64,000 bases of DNA, from contig NZ_FNTF01000002.1 in the NCBI RefSeq assembly GCF_900105495.1, positions 4,084,501-4,148,500 of the forward strand, written 5' to 3'. Positions 27,101 to 35,636 of this stretch are shown piece by piece. The notes under the pieces were generated by a model. It was given only the letters and a program-made list of their open reading frames with translations. It had not been told where the DNA came from and did no database searches. Made by a program: the position numbers and the translations under genes. The stretch comes from Pseudomonas frederiksbergensis. GTDB lineage: Bacteria; Pseudomonadota; Gammaproteobacteria; Pseudomonadales; Pseudomonadaceae. The stretch's first letter is position 1. Each line of letters begins with the position of its first letter.

Positions 27101-30100
27101 TCGAGCGTGACGTCACCATTGGCGGCGACGCTCACCGTGAATACCAGATCGTTGCTGGTGGCCGTGCGGCCTTGCACCACGCCGCCGTTGAGCGACAGGT
27201 TCACCGCCTGGCCAGTGGCCGTGTCAGTCAGCCCGGAGGCACCCGCCACCACGCCCAGCGCATAGGTCAGTGTGCCCGCGCCATCAGCACCAAACGCCGA
27301 GCTGAAGTTGGCGGAAAAGCTCTGGGTGGCGTTAGTCGCCAGCACCGTCTCGTCCACTGTCAACGTCGGCTCGGTGCCGGTGGTGCTGATGCTCGGCCCA
27401 TCGTCCTTGAACACCAGGTTCTGCCCGATGTTGAGGGTCGCCTGGGCACTGTCACCGTCGCCATCGGTCTTGGTTGCCGTCAGCGTTACCAGATTGTCAG
27501 CGGTCAGCGTTTTCGAATCATCGGGATTGGTGGTGTCGGGATGTACCACGGCGCGGATCTGGTCGAGCGTGACGTCACCATTGGCGGCCACGCTCACCGT
27601 GAATACCAGATCGTTGCTCGTCGCCGTGCGGCCTTGCACCACGCCGCCGTTGAGCGACAGGTTTACCGCCTGGCCGGTGGCCGTATCCACCAACCCCGAC
27701 GCACCGACCACCACGCCCAGCGCATAGGTCAGTGTGCCGGCGCCATCAGCGCCAAACGCCGAGCTGAAGTTGGCGGCAAAGTTCTGGGTGGCGTTGGTCG
27801 CCAGCACCGTCTCGTCCACTGTCAACGTCGGCTCCGTGCCGGTGGTGTTGATGCTCGGCCCATCGTCCTTGAACACCAGGTTTTGTCCGATGTTGAGGGT
27901 CGCCTGGGCACTGTCGCCGTCGCCATCGGTCTTGGTTGCCGTCAGCGTTACCAGATTGTCAGCGGTCAACGTCTTCGAATCATCGGGATTGGTGGTGTCG
28001 GGATGCACCACGGCGCGGATCTGGTCGAGCGTGACGTCACCATTGGCGGCGACGCTCACTGTGAACACCAGCTCATTGCTCGTGGCGGTGCGACCTTCCA
28101 CCACTGTGCCGTTGAGCGACAGATTCACCGCTTGACCAGTGGCCGTGTCGGTCAACCCCGACGCACCGGCCACCACGGCCAGCGCATAGGTCAGTGTGCC
28201 GGCACCATCAGCGCCAAACGCTGAGCTGAAGTTGGCGGCATAGTTCTGGGTGGCGTTGGTCGCCAGCACCGTCTCGTCCACTGTCAGCGTCGGCTCCGTG
28301 CCGGTGGTGCTGATGCTCGGCCCATCGTCCTTGAACACCAGGTTCTGTCCGATGTTGAGGGTCGCCTGGGCGCTGTCGCCGTCGCCATCGGTCTTGGTCG
28401 CCGTCAGCGTCACGAGGTTGTCCGCCGATAGAGTTTTCGAATCATCGGAATTGGTGGTGTCGGGATGCACCACGGCGCGGATCTGGTCGAGCGTGACGTC
28501 ACCGTTGGCGGCGACACTCACCGTGAACACCAAATCGTTGCTCGTGGCCGTGCGACCTTCCACCACGGTGCCGTTGAGCGACAGGTTTACCACCTCGCCG
28601 GTAGCTGTGTCGGTCAGCCCCGAGGCACCGACCACCACGCCCAGCGCATAGGTCAGTGTGCCGGCGCCATCGGCGCCAAACGCTGAGCTGAAATTGGCGG
28701 CAAAGTTCTGGGTGGCGTTGGTTGCCAGCACTGTCTCGTCCACCGTCAGCGTCGGCTCGGTGCCGGTGGTGCTGATGCTCGGCCCGTCGTCCTCGAAGAT
28801 CATTTGGGAGCCGATTTCGGTTTTCGAAACAGAGGCCTGGACCAGCGTGAAACCACCGATATCAAAATCGGCGTGGTTATTGCCCTTGGCGTCGAGCGCC
28901 GCGCCGTTTTCGACGAGGACGCGGTTGTGATCCGTCGTTGTGGTGTATTCAATCTGGTAGCCGGCCAAAACGCCGGTGATGGTAGCAACCCCACCGGAAA
29001 AGGTGATGCCAATGGCCCCATCATTCACCGATCCGTTTGAATTCTCGATCACCACCCCGGCGCTGTTGAAGACGCGAACATTGGTGATGGCAACCGGCGT
29101 ATCGTTCGCATAGCCGTCGATGAAGTTCGTGCCAGATTCAACAGCGGTGCTGAATGCGCTGATTTTTACGACAGCACTCTTGCCGCTTTGCAACTGCACG
29201 ACGTCGAAACTGGCCGACTTCGCATTGAAAACGCCGGTAAAGTTGATATTGGCTTCAACATCTGCTTCGGTCTGATCCAGGTTGGGAATGGTCAGGTCCT
29301 GCCTGGCACCGGTGACGAACGAATAACGGATGCCTTCCTGTTCCGTAATCATCTGGCTGTTGGTGCCGAAGGTGGTCGGGCCACCCGCCTGGCTGGTATT
29401 GATCGTGTCGCCAGTCGATATATTGACGCCAGTGGACTGGTTTGCGGGGTCCTTGCCGGTGGCGATGATGGTGGGGTCCGTGATCCGCAAGACACCTCCG
29501 TCGTCGACAACTGTTGGGTTCGCTTTCGTGAACATCAGGAAGAGGTTCTGACCGGAGGGCGCATTGGCCAGACTGAACTCCAGGTCCTGACTGGCTCCGA
29601 TGAACACCTTATTCAGCAGACTGAGCGAATCATCGGGATTCGCCGTATCTGTATGCTTGATCGGTTGGTACTCCACGGTCCAGATCTTGCCACCCGAGAC
29701 CGGCGACCCGGTTTCTTCGATATAGGCCGCGAACACGATCGCGCCGGTCGAGCCACCGGCCCGGCCCAGAACGATGTTGTCGTTGTTCGCATCCGTATAG
29801 AGAAGGATGCTGGTGCCATTGAGGGTATCCAGTCCACTGTCCAGGCCATTGAGCGGTGCACCAGCGCTATCGACGAAGCTGATATTGGTAATGGTGGCTC
29901 CGGGGTCTGCGGTGACGGTGAATGCATTGCTGCCTGTGTTGCCCACGGCACCGGTATAGCCACTCAAGGCCGCTCCCGTTGCAGTGCCGGCGCCCAGTGC
30001 AGTCAAGCGGGTAGAGAAGATCGAGGGCAGGGACGCTACCAGAATGTCGTTGTCGTTAGCGTCTTCCGCAGGGCTTGGAGTGGCGGCGGCGTTCTGCAAC

Positions 30101-30600
30101 CCGGCCGTTTCGTCCAGCGTCACGTTCGCGCCGGTCGCCACGACGCTCAGAGCGCTGTCCGTAAACGACGTTGTCGCCACTGCGTCGTCACTGGTACCGA
30201 ACACACGATCGTCGCCCGCAGAGGCCGCGGTGAGCAGAAACGTCGCACCAGCGGAGTCGTCCGGGTTCACGTACCACGAGGTTGTGACGCTGCCGTTGAC
30301 TTGGCCGTCGAGATCGCCGGCACCGCCGTCGGTCACGTACCAGGGCTCGTGTCCCTCGCCGGTGTCGGTATCGAGCACGTCGTCGGGCGTGCCCCATACG
30401 TTATCCGCGCCGGCGCCGGTGGCGTGTTCCACTTCGAGCTTCACTGTGCTGCCCGGTGCGAACCCACCAGCCGTGATGGTGGCGGTGCTGCCGGGCGCGT
30501 AGTCGCTCAGGTCGGTGGTGACGGTCGGAGCATATAGGGGGGCACCGGTGTTACCGGCCTGGTTGCTTGTTAGCGATGAGTTTTTTTTGTGATTAGCCAT
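24184..30600 (-). CDS. Giant secreted repeat protein, type I secretion substrate (T1SS-143/DUF5801-like repeats)
   Basis: The ATG at 30600 (MANHKKNSS) follows CTGGAG and gives 2138 residues; an in-frame start at 30627 is less likely. There is no Sec signal peptide. Residues 1-600 are a Gly/Ala/Asp/Thr-rich beta region (YAPGSTATITAGGFAPGS, then DNDILVASLPSIFSTRL). Residues about 604-1681 are seven repeats of exactly 154 residues, each with DDGPSISTTG, LTVDETVLATNATQ, FSSAFGADGAGTLTY, RAVVHPDTTN and KTDGDGDSAQATLNIGQNLVF. The last 450 residues contain SATLTDKDGDSATSTF and an uncleaved C-terminal signal ending in DIVFGGA. Such proteins act as calcium-stabilised adhesins or matrix proteins. Two type I operons flank it. 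Classical GGxGxD nonapeptides are not obvious. Confidence 0.87.
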   Translation of the reverse strand: MANHKKNSSLTSNQAGNTGAPLYAPTVTTDLSDYAPGSTATITAGGFAPGSTVKLEVEHATGAGADNVWGTPDDVLDTDTGEGHEPWYVTDGGAGDLDGQVNGSVTTSWYVNPDDSAGATFLLTAASAGDDRVFGTSDDAVATTSFTDSALSVVATGANVTLDETAGLQNAAATPSPAEDANDNDILVASLPSIFSTRLTALGAGTATGAALSGYTGAVGNTGSNAFTVTADPGATITNISFVDSAGAPLNGLDSGLDTLNGTSILLYTDANNDNIVLGRAGGSTGAIVFAAYIEETGSPVSGGKIWTVEYQPIKHTDTANPDDSLSLLNKVFIGASQDLEFSLANAPSGQNLFLMFTKANPTVVDDGGVLRITDPTIIATGKDPANQSTGVNISTGDTINTSQAGGPTTFGTNSQMITEQEGIRYSFVTGARQDLTIPNLDQTEADVEANINFTGVFNAKSASFDVVQLQSGKSAVVKISAFSTAVESGTNFIDGYANDTPVAITNVRVFNSAGVVIENSNGSVNDGAIGITFSGGVATITGVLAGYQIEYTTTTDHNRVLVENGAALDAKGNNHADFDIGGFTLVQASVSKTEIGSQMIFEDDGPSISTTGTEPTLTVDETVLATNATQNFAANFSSAFGADGAGTLTYALGVVVGASGLTDTATGEVVNLSLNGTVVEGRTATSNDLVFTVSVAANGDVTLDQIRAVVHPDTTNSDDSKTLSADNLVTLTATKTDGDGDSAQATLNIGQNLVFKDDGPSISTTGTEPTLTVDETVLATNATQNYAANFSSAFGADGAGTLTYALAVVAGASGLTDTATGQAVNLSLNGTVVEGRTATSNELVFTVSVAANGDVTLDQIRAVVHPDTTNPDDSKTLTADNLVTLTATKTDGDGDSAQATLNIGQNLVFKDDGPSINTTGTEPTLTVDETVLATNATQNFAANFSSAFGADGAGTLTYALGVVVGASGLVDTATGQAVNLSLNGGVVQGRTATSNDLVFTVSVAANGDVTLDQIRAVVHPDTTNPDDSKTLTADNLVTLTATKTDGDGDSAQATLNIGQNLVFKDDGPSISTTGTEPTLTVDETVLATNATQSFSANFSSAFGADGAGTLTYALGVVAGASGLTDTATGQAVNLSLNGGVVQGRTATSNDLVFTVSVAANGDVTLDQIRAVVHPDTTNPDDSKTLTADNLVTLTATKTDGDGDSAQATLNIGQNLVFKDDGPSISTTGAEPTLTVDETVLATNATQSFAANFSSAFGADGAGTLTYVLGVVAGASGLTDTATGQAVNLSLNGTVVEGRTATSNELVFTVSVAANGDVTLDQIRAVVHPDTTNSDDSKTLTSDNLVTLTATKTDGDGDSAQATLNIGQNLVFKDDGPSISTTGTEPTLTVDETVLATNATQNYAANFSSAFGADGAGTLTYALAVVAGASGLVDTATGQVVNLSLNGTVVEGRTATSNDLVFTVSVAANGDVTLDQLRAVVHPDTTNPDDSKTLTADNLVTLTATKTDGDGDSAQATLNIGQNLVFKDDGPSISTTGTEPTLTVDETVLATNATQNFAANFSSAFGADGAGTLTYALGVVVGASGLVDTATGQAVNLSLNGGVVQGRTATSNDLVFTVSVAANGDVTLDQIRAVVHPDPTNPDDSKTLSADNLVTLIGTKTDGDGDSAQATLNIGQNLIFKDDGPSLAFGNLIGTGSVLAQYGFWNNSAGADGLGTTGLNISLVNGEFTIVRPDNTTSTGTGTLTEQTPSPDANGAYQFAGTLTGDFDNNANTADTSVDYTLTAYANGSYALDLEQGFGSTIVQSSEDGSLGAGGPDPVRTLLIPPQNPPTIPSPSEEIVFFGVNATTTAGEIFSAITVGAPDLTETQIEAGGFAFIGTANMNVSTSGIGIANNNLDGNGTAGINAGDESFVINPETLLTSLKVFIDNSVQGYDPATEELYYTIFYDDGTTSGSPTKVLAADLTSEDGGQMSFLIERVDSKLIDAVQLTMGLGVIKIPVIEFIQESENLASDLQLQFSATLTDKDGDSATSTFDANLFANDPANALFDFTLVGTGGERDAFNIDLSVDENLYQVTGFDADPSLRDTLVLNGDQNAVVQSIDISGADSIVTIAEDGGQTTTITLVGVDVLASDIVFGGA
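25557..28790 (-). repeat. Seven 462-bp in-frame tandem repeats
   Basis: The DNA period is exactly 462 bp (154 codons). It is visible from identical landmarks recurring at 462-bp steps, for example the same in-frame segment on the opposite strand at 26810, 27272 and 27734. The copies differ by scattered, often shared substitutions: GTVVEG versus GGVVQG, NFAANF/NYAANF/SFAANF/SFSANF, GLTDTATG versus GLVDTATG. That mosaic pattern suggests gene conversion between copies. The array is a likely site for copy-number change by recombination and for assembly error. Confidence 0.92.
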
Positions 30601-31068
30601 GATTTTCTCCAGAGCAACACGGGCCATCGAGGCCGGACCGTAGACTTTTTACTGCTATGGCTTGCAACTATGTGTAAGCGCCGGGGATTGCGCATCGGCC
30701 GATACTCCCAAGCGGGGTGGGAGTTTCAGACTACTCGGGAGGGGAAAAGCGGGATAAGGGCGCGCAGGAACGGTGCCGCATATTCCGCTTGCAAATCAGG
30801 ACATGGTACGAGGGTTCAAAATCGGTCGGGTTTTATCCGCCATTGTCGCGCTGTGCAACATCTCCGCCCGTCACCCACATGGAAACCCAGACCAGCGAAC
30901 CGGCACTAACCCGAGGTTGCGCGGTCAGTAATTGGCGCCTGTAGCGACGGGGATCGTCTCTGATAGCGGCACATCAGGCTACGTTTAGCGTTTTCTCCAC
31001 TGCCTTAGGGCAAAAACCAGCGATGGATTGCGTCCTGGACCGACTATTTCTTTTGCGGGCGACACTTT
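30601..31068. promoter_or_regulatory. 468-bp divergent promoter region
   Basis: This non-coding gap separates the giant repeat protein (leftward) from the second type I secretion operon (rightward). No gene with a ribosome site fits. Promoters for both must lie here; GACTTTTTACTGCTATGG near 30640 and GGCTACGTTTAGCG near 30975 are AT-richer points, but no firm -35/-10 can be assigned. Shared regulation of the large substrate and this exporter is possible. Confidence 0.45.
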
Positions 31069-32790
31069 ATGGGTTTGCTTCTCGATCCGCGTCATGACAT
31101 TGATGCCGCTTTATTAAGCTATCGCCGGGTGTTCTGGTCGCTGGCGCTGTTCAGTGGGGTGATCAACCTGCTGGTGCTGGTGCCGTCGCTCTACATGATG
31201 CAGGTGTACGACCGGGTTCTCACCAGCCGCAACGAAACCACCTTGTTCATGCTCACCTTGATCGCCCTGGGCCTGTTCATGTTCAGCGCCCTGATCGAGT
31301 GGGTGCGCGGTGAGGTGATGATTCGCATGAGCGCGGGGCTGGACGATGCCTTGGGCGAGCGGATTTTCGATGCCGCCTTCGCCCGCAGCCTGCGCGAGCA
31401 CAACGCCAACCCGGCGCAGGTACTCACCGATCTGGCGACGCTGCGGCAGTTGATCACCGGCCAGGGCCTGATCGCCTTGCTCGATGCGCCGTGGTTGCCA
31501 ATCTTCCTGCTGGTGGCGTTCATCTTTCACCCCTGGTTCGGCGTGCTGACGCTGGTTCTGGCCCTGGTGCTGATCGGTCTGGCGCTGTGGGGCGAGTTGG
31601 CGACTCGCACGCGTTTGGGCGAAGCCAATCGCCTGGGCGTGCAGTCGTCGATCTATGTAAACAGCACGTTACACAATGCCGAAGTCATCCAGGCCCTGGG
31701 CATGCTCGGGCCGTTGCGTCAGCGCTGGAGTCTGTTGCAGCAACGCATTGTTGCCGCCCAGGCCCATGCCAGCGACCGCGGCGCGCGAATCACTTCGATG
31801 ACCCGTTTCGTGCGCATCTCCGGACAGTCTCTGGCCCTGGGCCTGGGGGCGTTGCTGGTGCTCGAAGGCGAATTGTCGGCGGGCATGATGATTGCGATGT
31901 CGCTGCTGCTGGGGCGTGCCCTGGCGCCGGTGGAAATTGCCATTGGCTCGTGGAAGCAGTTCAACTCCGGCCGCCAGAGCTACCAGCGCCTGAGCCAGCT
32001 GCTGGCCCAGCATCCGCGCGAGCGCCTGCGCATGCCTTTGCCACCACCCACTGGCGCGGTACGCCTGGAACAGCTGTATGTCGGACCGCCCGGCGCCTCG
32101 CAGCCGATCTTGCGGGGCATCAATTTCAGCCTGGCCAAAGGTGATGTGCTCGCCGTTGTCGGCCCCAGCGCCAGTGGTAAGTCAACGCTGGCCAGGGCGA
32201 TGGTCGGAGTATGGCCGGCCATGGGCGGGTCGGTGCGCCTGGACGACGCCGAGATCAGTCAATGGTCCCACGATGCCCTTGGCCCGCACCTTGGATACCT
32301 GCCGCAGGACATCGAACTGTTCGATGGCAGTGTGGCTGACAACATTGCCCGCTTCGGCGAGCAGGACGCCGACAAGATCATCGCCGCCGGGCGTCACGCT
32401 GGCATTCACGAAATGATCCTCAGGTTCCCCAAGGGTTACGACACACCGCTGGGCCCCGGCGGGCTTGGCTTGTCCGGTGGACAAAAGCAACGCCTCGGCC
32501 TGGCTCGCGCGCTCTATGGGCACCCGTCGCTGATTGTGCTCGATGAACCCAATTCCAACCTCGATGAAGCCGGAGATCTGGCACTGGTGCAAGCCATCAG
32601 TGTGCTCAAGGCTGCTGGCAGCACCGTGGTGCTGATTACCCACCGGCCTAATGTGCTGGCGGTGGTCGATTCCATCCTGGTGCTCAAGGACGGCACTCAA
32701 CAAGCATTCGGTCCAAGGGACCAGGTGCTCAAGGCATTGATGCCGGGGCCAAGACCGGCCGCGGTAAAGGAGACTGGCGAAGATGCATGA
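31069..32790 (+). CDS. Type I secretion ABC transporter/permease, copy 2
   Basis: This 573-residue protein has a six-helix membrane domain beginning LSYRRVFWSLALFSGVINLLVLVPSLYMMQVYDRVL, with no C39 peptidase domain. The ATPase part has Walker A GPSASGKSTLARAM, GYLPQDIELFDGSV, signature LSGGQKQRLGLARAL, Walker B LIVLDEPNSNLDE and ITHR. It is the motor of a second complete type I system, paralogous to the one at 18279. The fusion protein gene overlaps its end by 8 bp. The best neighbour as client is the mannuronan epimerase at 35637-40469, since AlgE-type epimerases are known type I substrates. The divergent giant protein is also possible. Confidence 0.9.
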   Translation: MGLLLDPRHDIDAALLSYRRVFWSLALFSGVINLLVLVPSLYMMQVYDRVLTSRNETTLFMLTLIALGLFMFSALIEWVRGEVMIRMSAGLDDALGERIFDAAFARSLREHNANPAQVLTDLATLRQLITGQGLIALLDAPWLPIFLLVAFIFHPWFGVLTLVLALVLIGLALWGELATRTRLGEANRLGVQSSIYVNSTLHNAEVIQALGMLGPLRQRWSLLQQRIVAAQAHASDRGARITSMTRFVRISGQSLALGLGALLVLEGELSAGMMIAMSLLLGRALAPVEIAIGSWKQFNSGRQSYQRLSQLLAQHPRERLRMPLPPPTGAVRLEQLYVGPPGASQPILRGINFSLAKGDVLAVVGPSASGKSTLARAMVGVWPAMGGSVRLDDAEISQWSHDALGPHLGYLPQDIELFDGSVADNIARFGEQDADKIIAAGRHAGIHEMILRFPKGYDTPLGPGGLGLSGGQKQRLGLARALYGHPSLIVLDEPNSNLDEAGDLALVQAISVLKAAGSTVVLITHRPNVLAVVDSILVLKDGTQQAFGPRDQVLKALMPGPRPAAVKETGEDA

Positions 32791-34135
32791 TTTGACCCGT
32801 GAGCAGGGGCTGAGCGTGCGCAGCGCCAACACGTTGCCCAGCGCCAGTACCGACGCCGGCGGAGCGGCACGCTATGGCGTGGGTTTCCTGATCCTGACGC
32901 TGGGCGGCTTCCTGCTCTGGGCTTGCCTGGCGCCGCTCGACCAGGGTGTCGTGGGCAGCGGCACCGTGGTGGTGGCGGGCGAGCGCAAGGCTGTGCAGTC
33001 GTTGGTCGGTGGGGTGGTGGAAAAGCTGCTGGTCAGCGATGGCGATCGCGTCACCCAGGGGCAGTTGCTGGTGCAGTTCAATACAGTGCAGGCGCAGTCG
33101 CAACTGGACGTGACCCTGGGCAAGTTGCTCAACGATCGCAGCATTGAAGCGCGATTGATTGCCGAGCGCCTGGGCTCAGCCGAGATCCAATGGCCCGCTG
33201 AGCTGCTGGAGCGCGCCGACGAACCGCGGGTCAAGGCCGCCATGGCTTTGCAGAGCCAGTTGTTTCTGACTCGCCGCGCAGAACTGGGCAGCCGCTTGCA
33301 GATCATCGAACACGAAGCCGCGGCATTGCAGCAGCAATTGCACGGCTACGAAGGCGTCAAGCGCAACTACGACGCGCAGATGCGCTTTCAACAGCAGGAG
33401 CTGGAAGGCCTGCGTGATTTGGCCCGTGAAGGCTACGTTCCGCGCAACAAACTCTTCGAGTCCGAGCGCAACGCCGCTCAATTGGCCGGGCAGATAGCCT
33501 CCGGAGTGGGCGATGTCGGCAGGACCCGCCAGGCGATCAATGAAAGCCGGCTCAAGGCCTTGCAGGCGCAGCAGGAATTTCGCCGCGATGCCGAAACCCA
33601 GCTCAGCGAAGTCTCTGCCGAGGCGGCAGGGTATGCCGATCAGATTCGTGCCTTGCAGTTTGAAGTCGACAACGGTGCGATCCGTGCGCCGGTGTCCGGA
33701 CAGGTCATGGACGTGAGTATTCATACGGTCGGGGGCGTTGCGCAGGCTGGACAAACCCTGATGCAGGTGGTGCCGCTGGATGCGCCGATGGCGATCACCG
33801 CGCGTTTCGAGCCGCTGATGGCCAACAAGTTGCGTCCGGGTCTGCCGGTGCATGTGCATTTCACCGCGCTGCAACGGGTGGATACACCAACGGTCACCGG
33901 TACGGTGACTACGGTGTCGGCGGACCAGTTGATCGATGAGCAGACGCACCAGCCGTACTTTTCCGCCAAGGTCGAAATTCCCGCCGGCACCGTCGCTTCG
34001 CTCCAGGCCGCCGGTCTGCTGGTGCGCCCCGGCATGCTCGCCGATGTCACGGTGGTGACGGGGGAACGCACCTTGATGAACTACCTGATGAAACCTTTGC
34101 GTGAGCGCTTGCTTGCGGCCTTCAAAGAGGAATGA
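32783..34135 (+). CDS. Type I secretion membrane fusion protein (HlyD family), copy 2
   Basis: The 450-residue protein overlaps the ABC gene by 8 bp. It has a single N-terminal membrane helix (YGVGFLILTLGGFLLWACLAPLDQG), then VQSLVGGVVEKLLVSDGDRVTQGQ. The periplasmic coiled coil spans about 110-290. The returning lipoyl half is IRAPVSGQVMDVSIHTVGGVAQAGQ, and the C-terminal end is TGERTLMNYLMKPLRERL. The architecture is the same as in copy 1. It links the inner-membrane exporter with the tunnel encoded next. Confidence 0.9.
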   Translation: MHDLTREQGLSVRSANTLPSASTDAGGAARYGVGFLILTLGGFLLWACLAPLDQGVVGSGTVVVAGERKAVQSLVGGVVEKLLVSDGDRVTQGQLLVQFNTVQAQSQLDVTLGKLLNDRSIEARLIAERLGSAEIQWPAELLERADEPRVKAAMALQSQLFLTRRAELGSRLQIIEHEAAALQQQLHGYEGVKRNYDAQMRFQQQELEGLRDLAREGYVPRNKLFESERNAAQLAGQIASGVGDVGRTRQAINESRLKALQAQQEFRRDAETQLSEVSAEAAGYADQIRALQFEVDNGAIRAPVSGQVMDVSIHTVGGVAQAGQTLMQVVPLDAPMAITARFEPLMANKLRPGLPVHVHFTALQRVDTPTVTGTVTTVSADQLIDEQTHQPYFSAKVEIPAGTVASLQAAGLLVRPGMLADVTVVTGERTLMNYLMKPLRERLLAAFKEE

Positions 34136-34137
34136 GC

Positions 34138-35487
34138 ATGACCGACCGTTGTCGCTATCGCTCCCGTGTGCTGCTGGGTTTGTATATCAGCTGGGCCGTG
34201 GTCAATCCGGTTTGGGCAGCCGAAGGAGGCCTGAGCCTGACCGCTGCCTATGACGCCTCGCGCGCCAATGACCCGACCGTGCAATCGGCGGCGCATGCCT
34301 TTGATGCTTCGAAGCAGGAAGAGGCGATTGGCCGCGGGGGCCTATATCCGCAAGTGTCGTTGACGTCACGCTACGGCTACGGCGGGCGTATCGATGGCGG
34401 CGACGACAGCACCTACGTCAACAGTAATGACTACCAGGCAAACAACGTCACTCTGGCGGCGCAACAACCGCTCTATGACAAGGGGCGCTGGGCGGCGTAT
34501 CAGGAAGGCAAGGCGCGAGGGCAGTTGGGTAACCAGGTATTTGATGTTGCCGGCCAGACCCTGTACGACCGGGTCGCCAAAGGCTACTTCGACGTCGCCC
34601 GGGCTGAAAACGAGATCAAGTTGATCGCCCAGCAAAAGGCTGCCATCAGTGGCTTGGTGACGCAGAGCAAAAAGCTTTATCAGGGCGGGCAGGGCGCGAT
34701 CACCGACATTGATGAGGCCCAGGCGCGGCTCGATCTCGTCGAAGCCCAGGAGGCTGAAGCCCAGGCCCGTCGCGTGGCTGCGTTGCGGGCATTGTCCGGT
34801 CGCGCCAGCCTGCCTATCGATGACATCCAGCCGATGCGCGAAGAACTCGCCGCCGGTAGCCCGATCCCGCCGGAGCAGGATTTGCCTTACTGGACAGCGA
34901 TTGCCCGTGAAGCGAGCCCCGAGCTGGCAGCCCGCCTGGCAGCGGTGAAAGTCGCCGAGGCGCAGGCCGACAGCCAGCGCGCCGGGCATCATCCGACCTT
35001 GTCGCTGACCACCCAGTTAACCCGTCGGGAAACCCGTCAATACGAGGATCTCGATCCGCGCCAGGACACCTATTACGTGGGGGTGCAGCTGGATATTCCG
35101 TTGTATCGCGGCGGGGCGGTACGCGCCTCGGTGGCGAAGGCCGAAGCACAATTGGCCGGTGCCCAGTCTGACTACGATGTGCAGCGTCAACAGTTGGCCG
35201 AGGACATCGAAGCCGATTACCTGGGCGTGGTGGCCGGGTTCAGCAAGAGCAAGGCGATGCAGCGGGCGGTGGAGTCCAATCAGCGAGCCCTGACTTCCAC
35301 GGAAAAAGGCTTTCAGGGTGGCGTGCGTTCCACGGTGGATATTCTTGATGCACAGCAGCGGGTATTCCAGGCCCGCCGAGACCTGCTCAACACCAAACTC
35401 GACATGCTGCAAAGCTATGTGAGCCTGCACACCCACACCGGCCAGATGAACCGCGGAGTTCTGGAACAGGTGCAAAGCCTGTTCTGA
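34138..35487 (+). CDS. TolC-family outer membrane protein, copy 2
   Basis: The ATG at 34138 has AGAGGA six bases upstream; an ATG at 34132 overlapping the previous stop has no spacing for a ribosome site. The 449-residue protein has a signal peptide (ending in VWAAEG) and the OEP start LTAAYDASRANDPTVQSAAHAFDASKQEEA. The second half has GVQLDIPLYRGGAVRASVAKAEAQLAGA and a closing VDILDAQQRVFQARRDLLNTKLDML helix. It completes the second type I secretion operon. Confidence 0.9.
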   Translation: MTDRCRYRSRVLLGLYISWAVVNPVWAAEGGLSLTAAYDASRANDPTVQSAAHAFDASKQEEAIGRGGLYPQVSLTSRYGYGGRIDGGDDSTYVNSNDYQANNVTLAAQQPLYDKGRWAAYQEGKARGQLGNQVFDVAGQTLYDRVAKGYFDVARAENEIKLIAQQKAAISGLVTQSKKLYQGGQGAITDIDEAQARLDLVEAQEAEAQARRVAALRALSGRASLPIDDIQPMREELAAGSPIPPEQDLPYWTAIAREASPELAARLAAVKVAEAQADSQRAGHHPTLSLTTQLTRRETRQYEDLDPRQDTYYVGVQLDIPLYRGGAVRASVAKAEAQLAGAQSDYDVQRQQLAEDIEADYLGVVAGFSKSKAMQRAVESNQRALTSTEKGFQGGVRSTVDILDAQQRVFQARRDLLNTKLDMLQSYVSLHTHTGQMNRGVLEQVQSLF

Positions 35488-35530
35488 AAAAGCCTCGGTT
35501 CTAACCAAAGCTCAAGATCTCAGCCTAACC

Positions 35531-35622
35531 CTGTAGGAGTGAGCCTGCTCGCGAAAGCGGTTGTTCAGTCAGCCTCCATGCTGAATGTACCGCCGCCTTC
35601 GCGAGCAAGCCCGCTCCCACAG
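35531..35622. repeat. REPIN-type palindrome between convergent genes
   Basis: CTGTAGGAGTGAGCCTGCTC-GCGAAAGCGG at the left is mirrored by CCTTCGCGAGCAAGCCCGCTCCCACAG at the right, with a short spacer. This is the widely distributed fluorescens-group REP pair. It lies between the stop codons of the TolC-like gene and the convergent epimerase gene, a usual place for such elements. Confidence 0.88.
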
Positions 35623-35636
35623 GTTTGGGGCTTGAC

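Noticed and set aside
26617..28224. 535-codon open frame on the plus strand inside the repeat array (and similar frames 25880-26341, 26810-27265, 27272-27727)
   Set aside because: It repeats with the same 462-bp period as the minus-strand gene and has no ribosome site. It is the antisense shadow of the repeat-coding DNA.
25557..28790. Regular repeats considered as a CRISPR array
   Set aside because: The units are 462 bp, protein-coding and without spacers.
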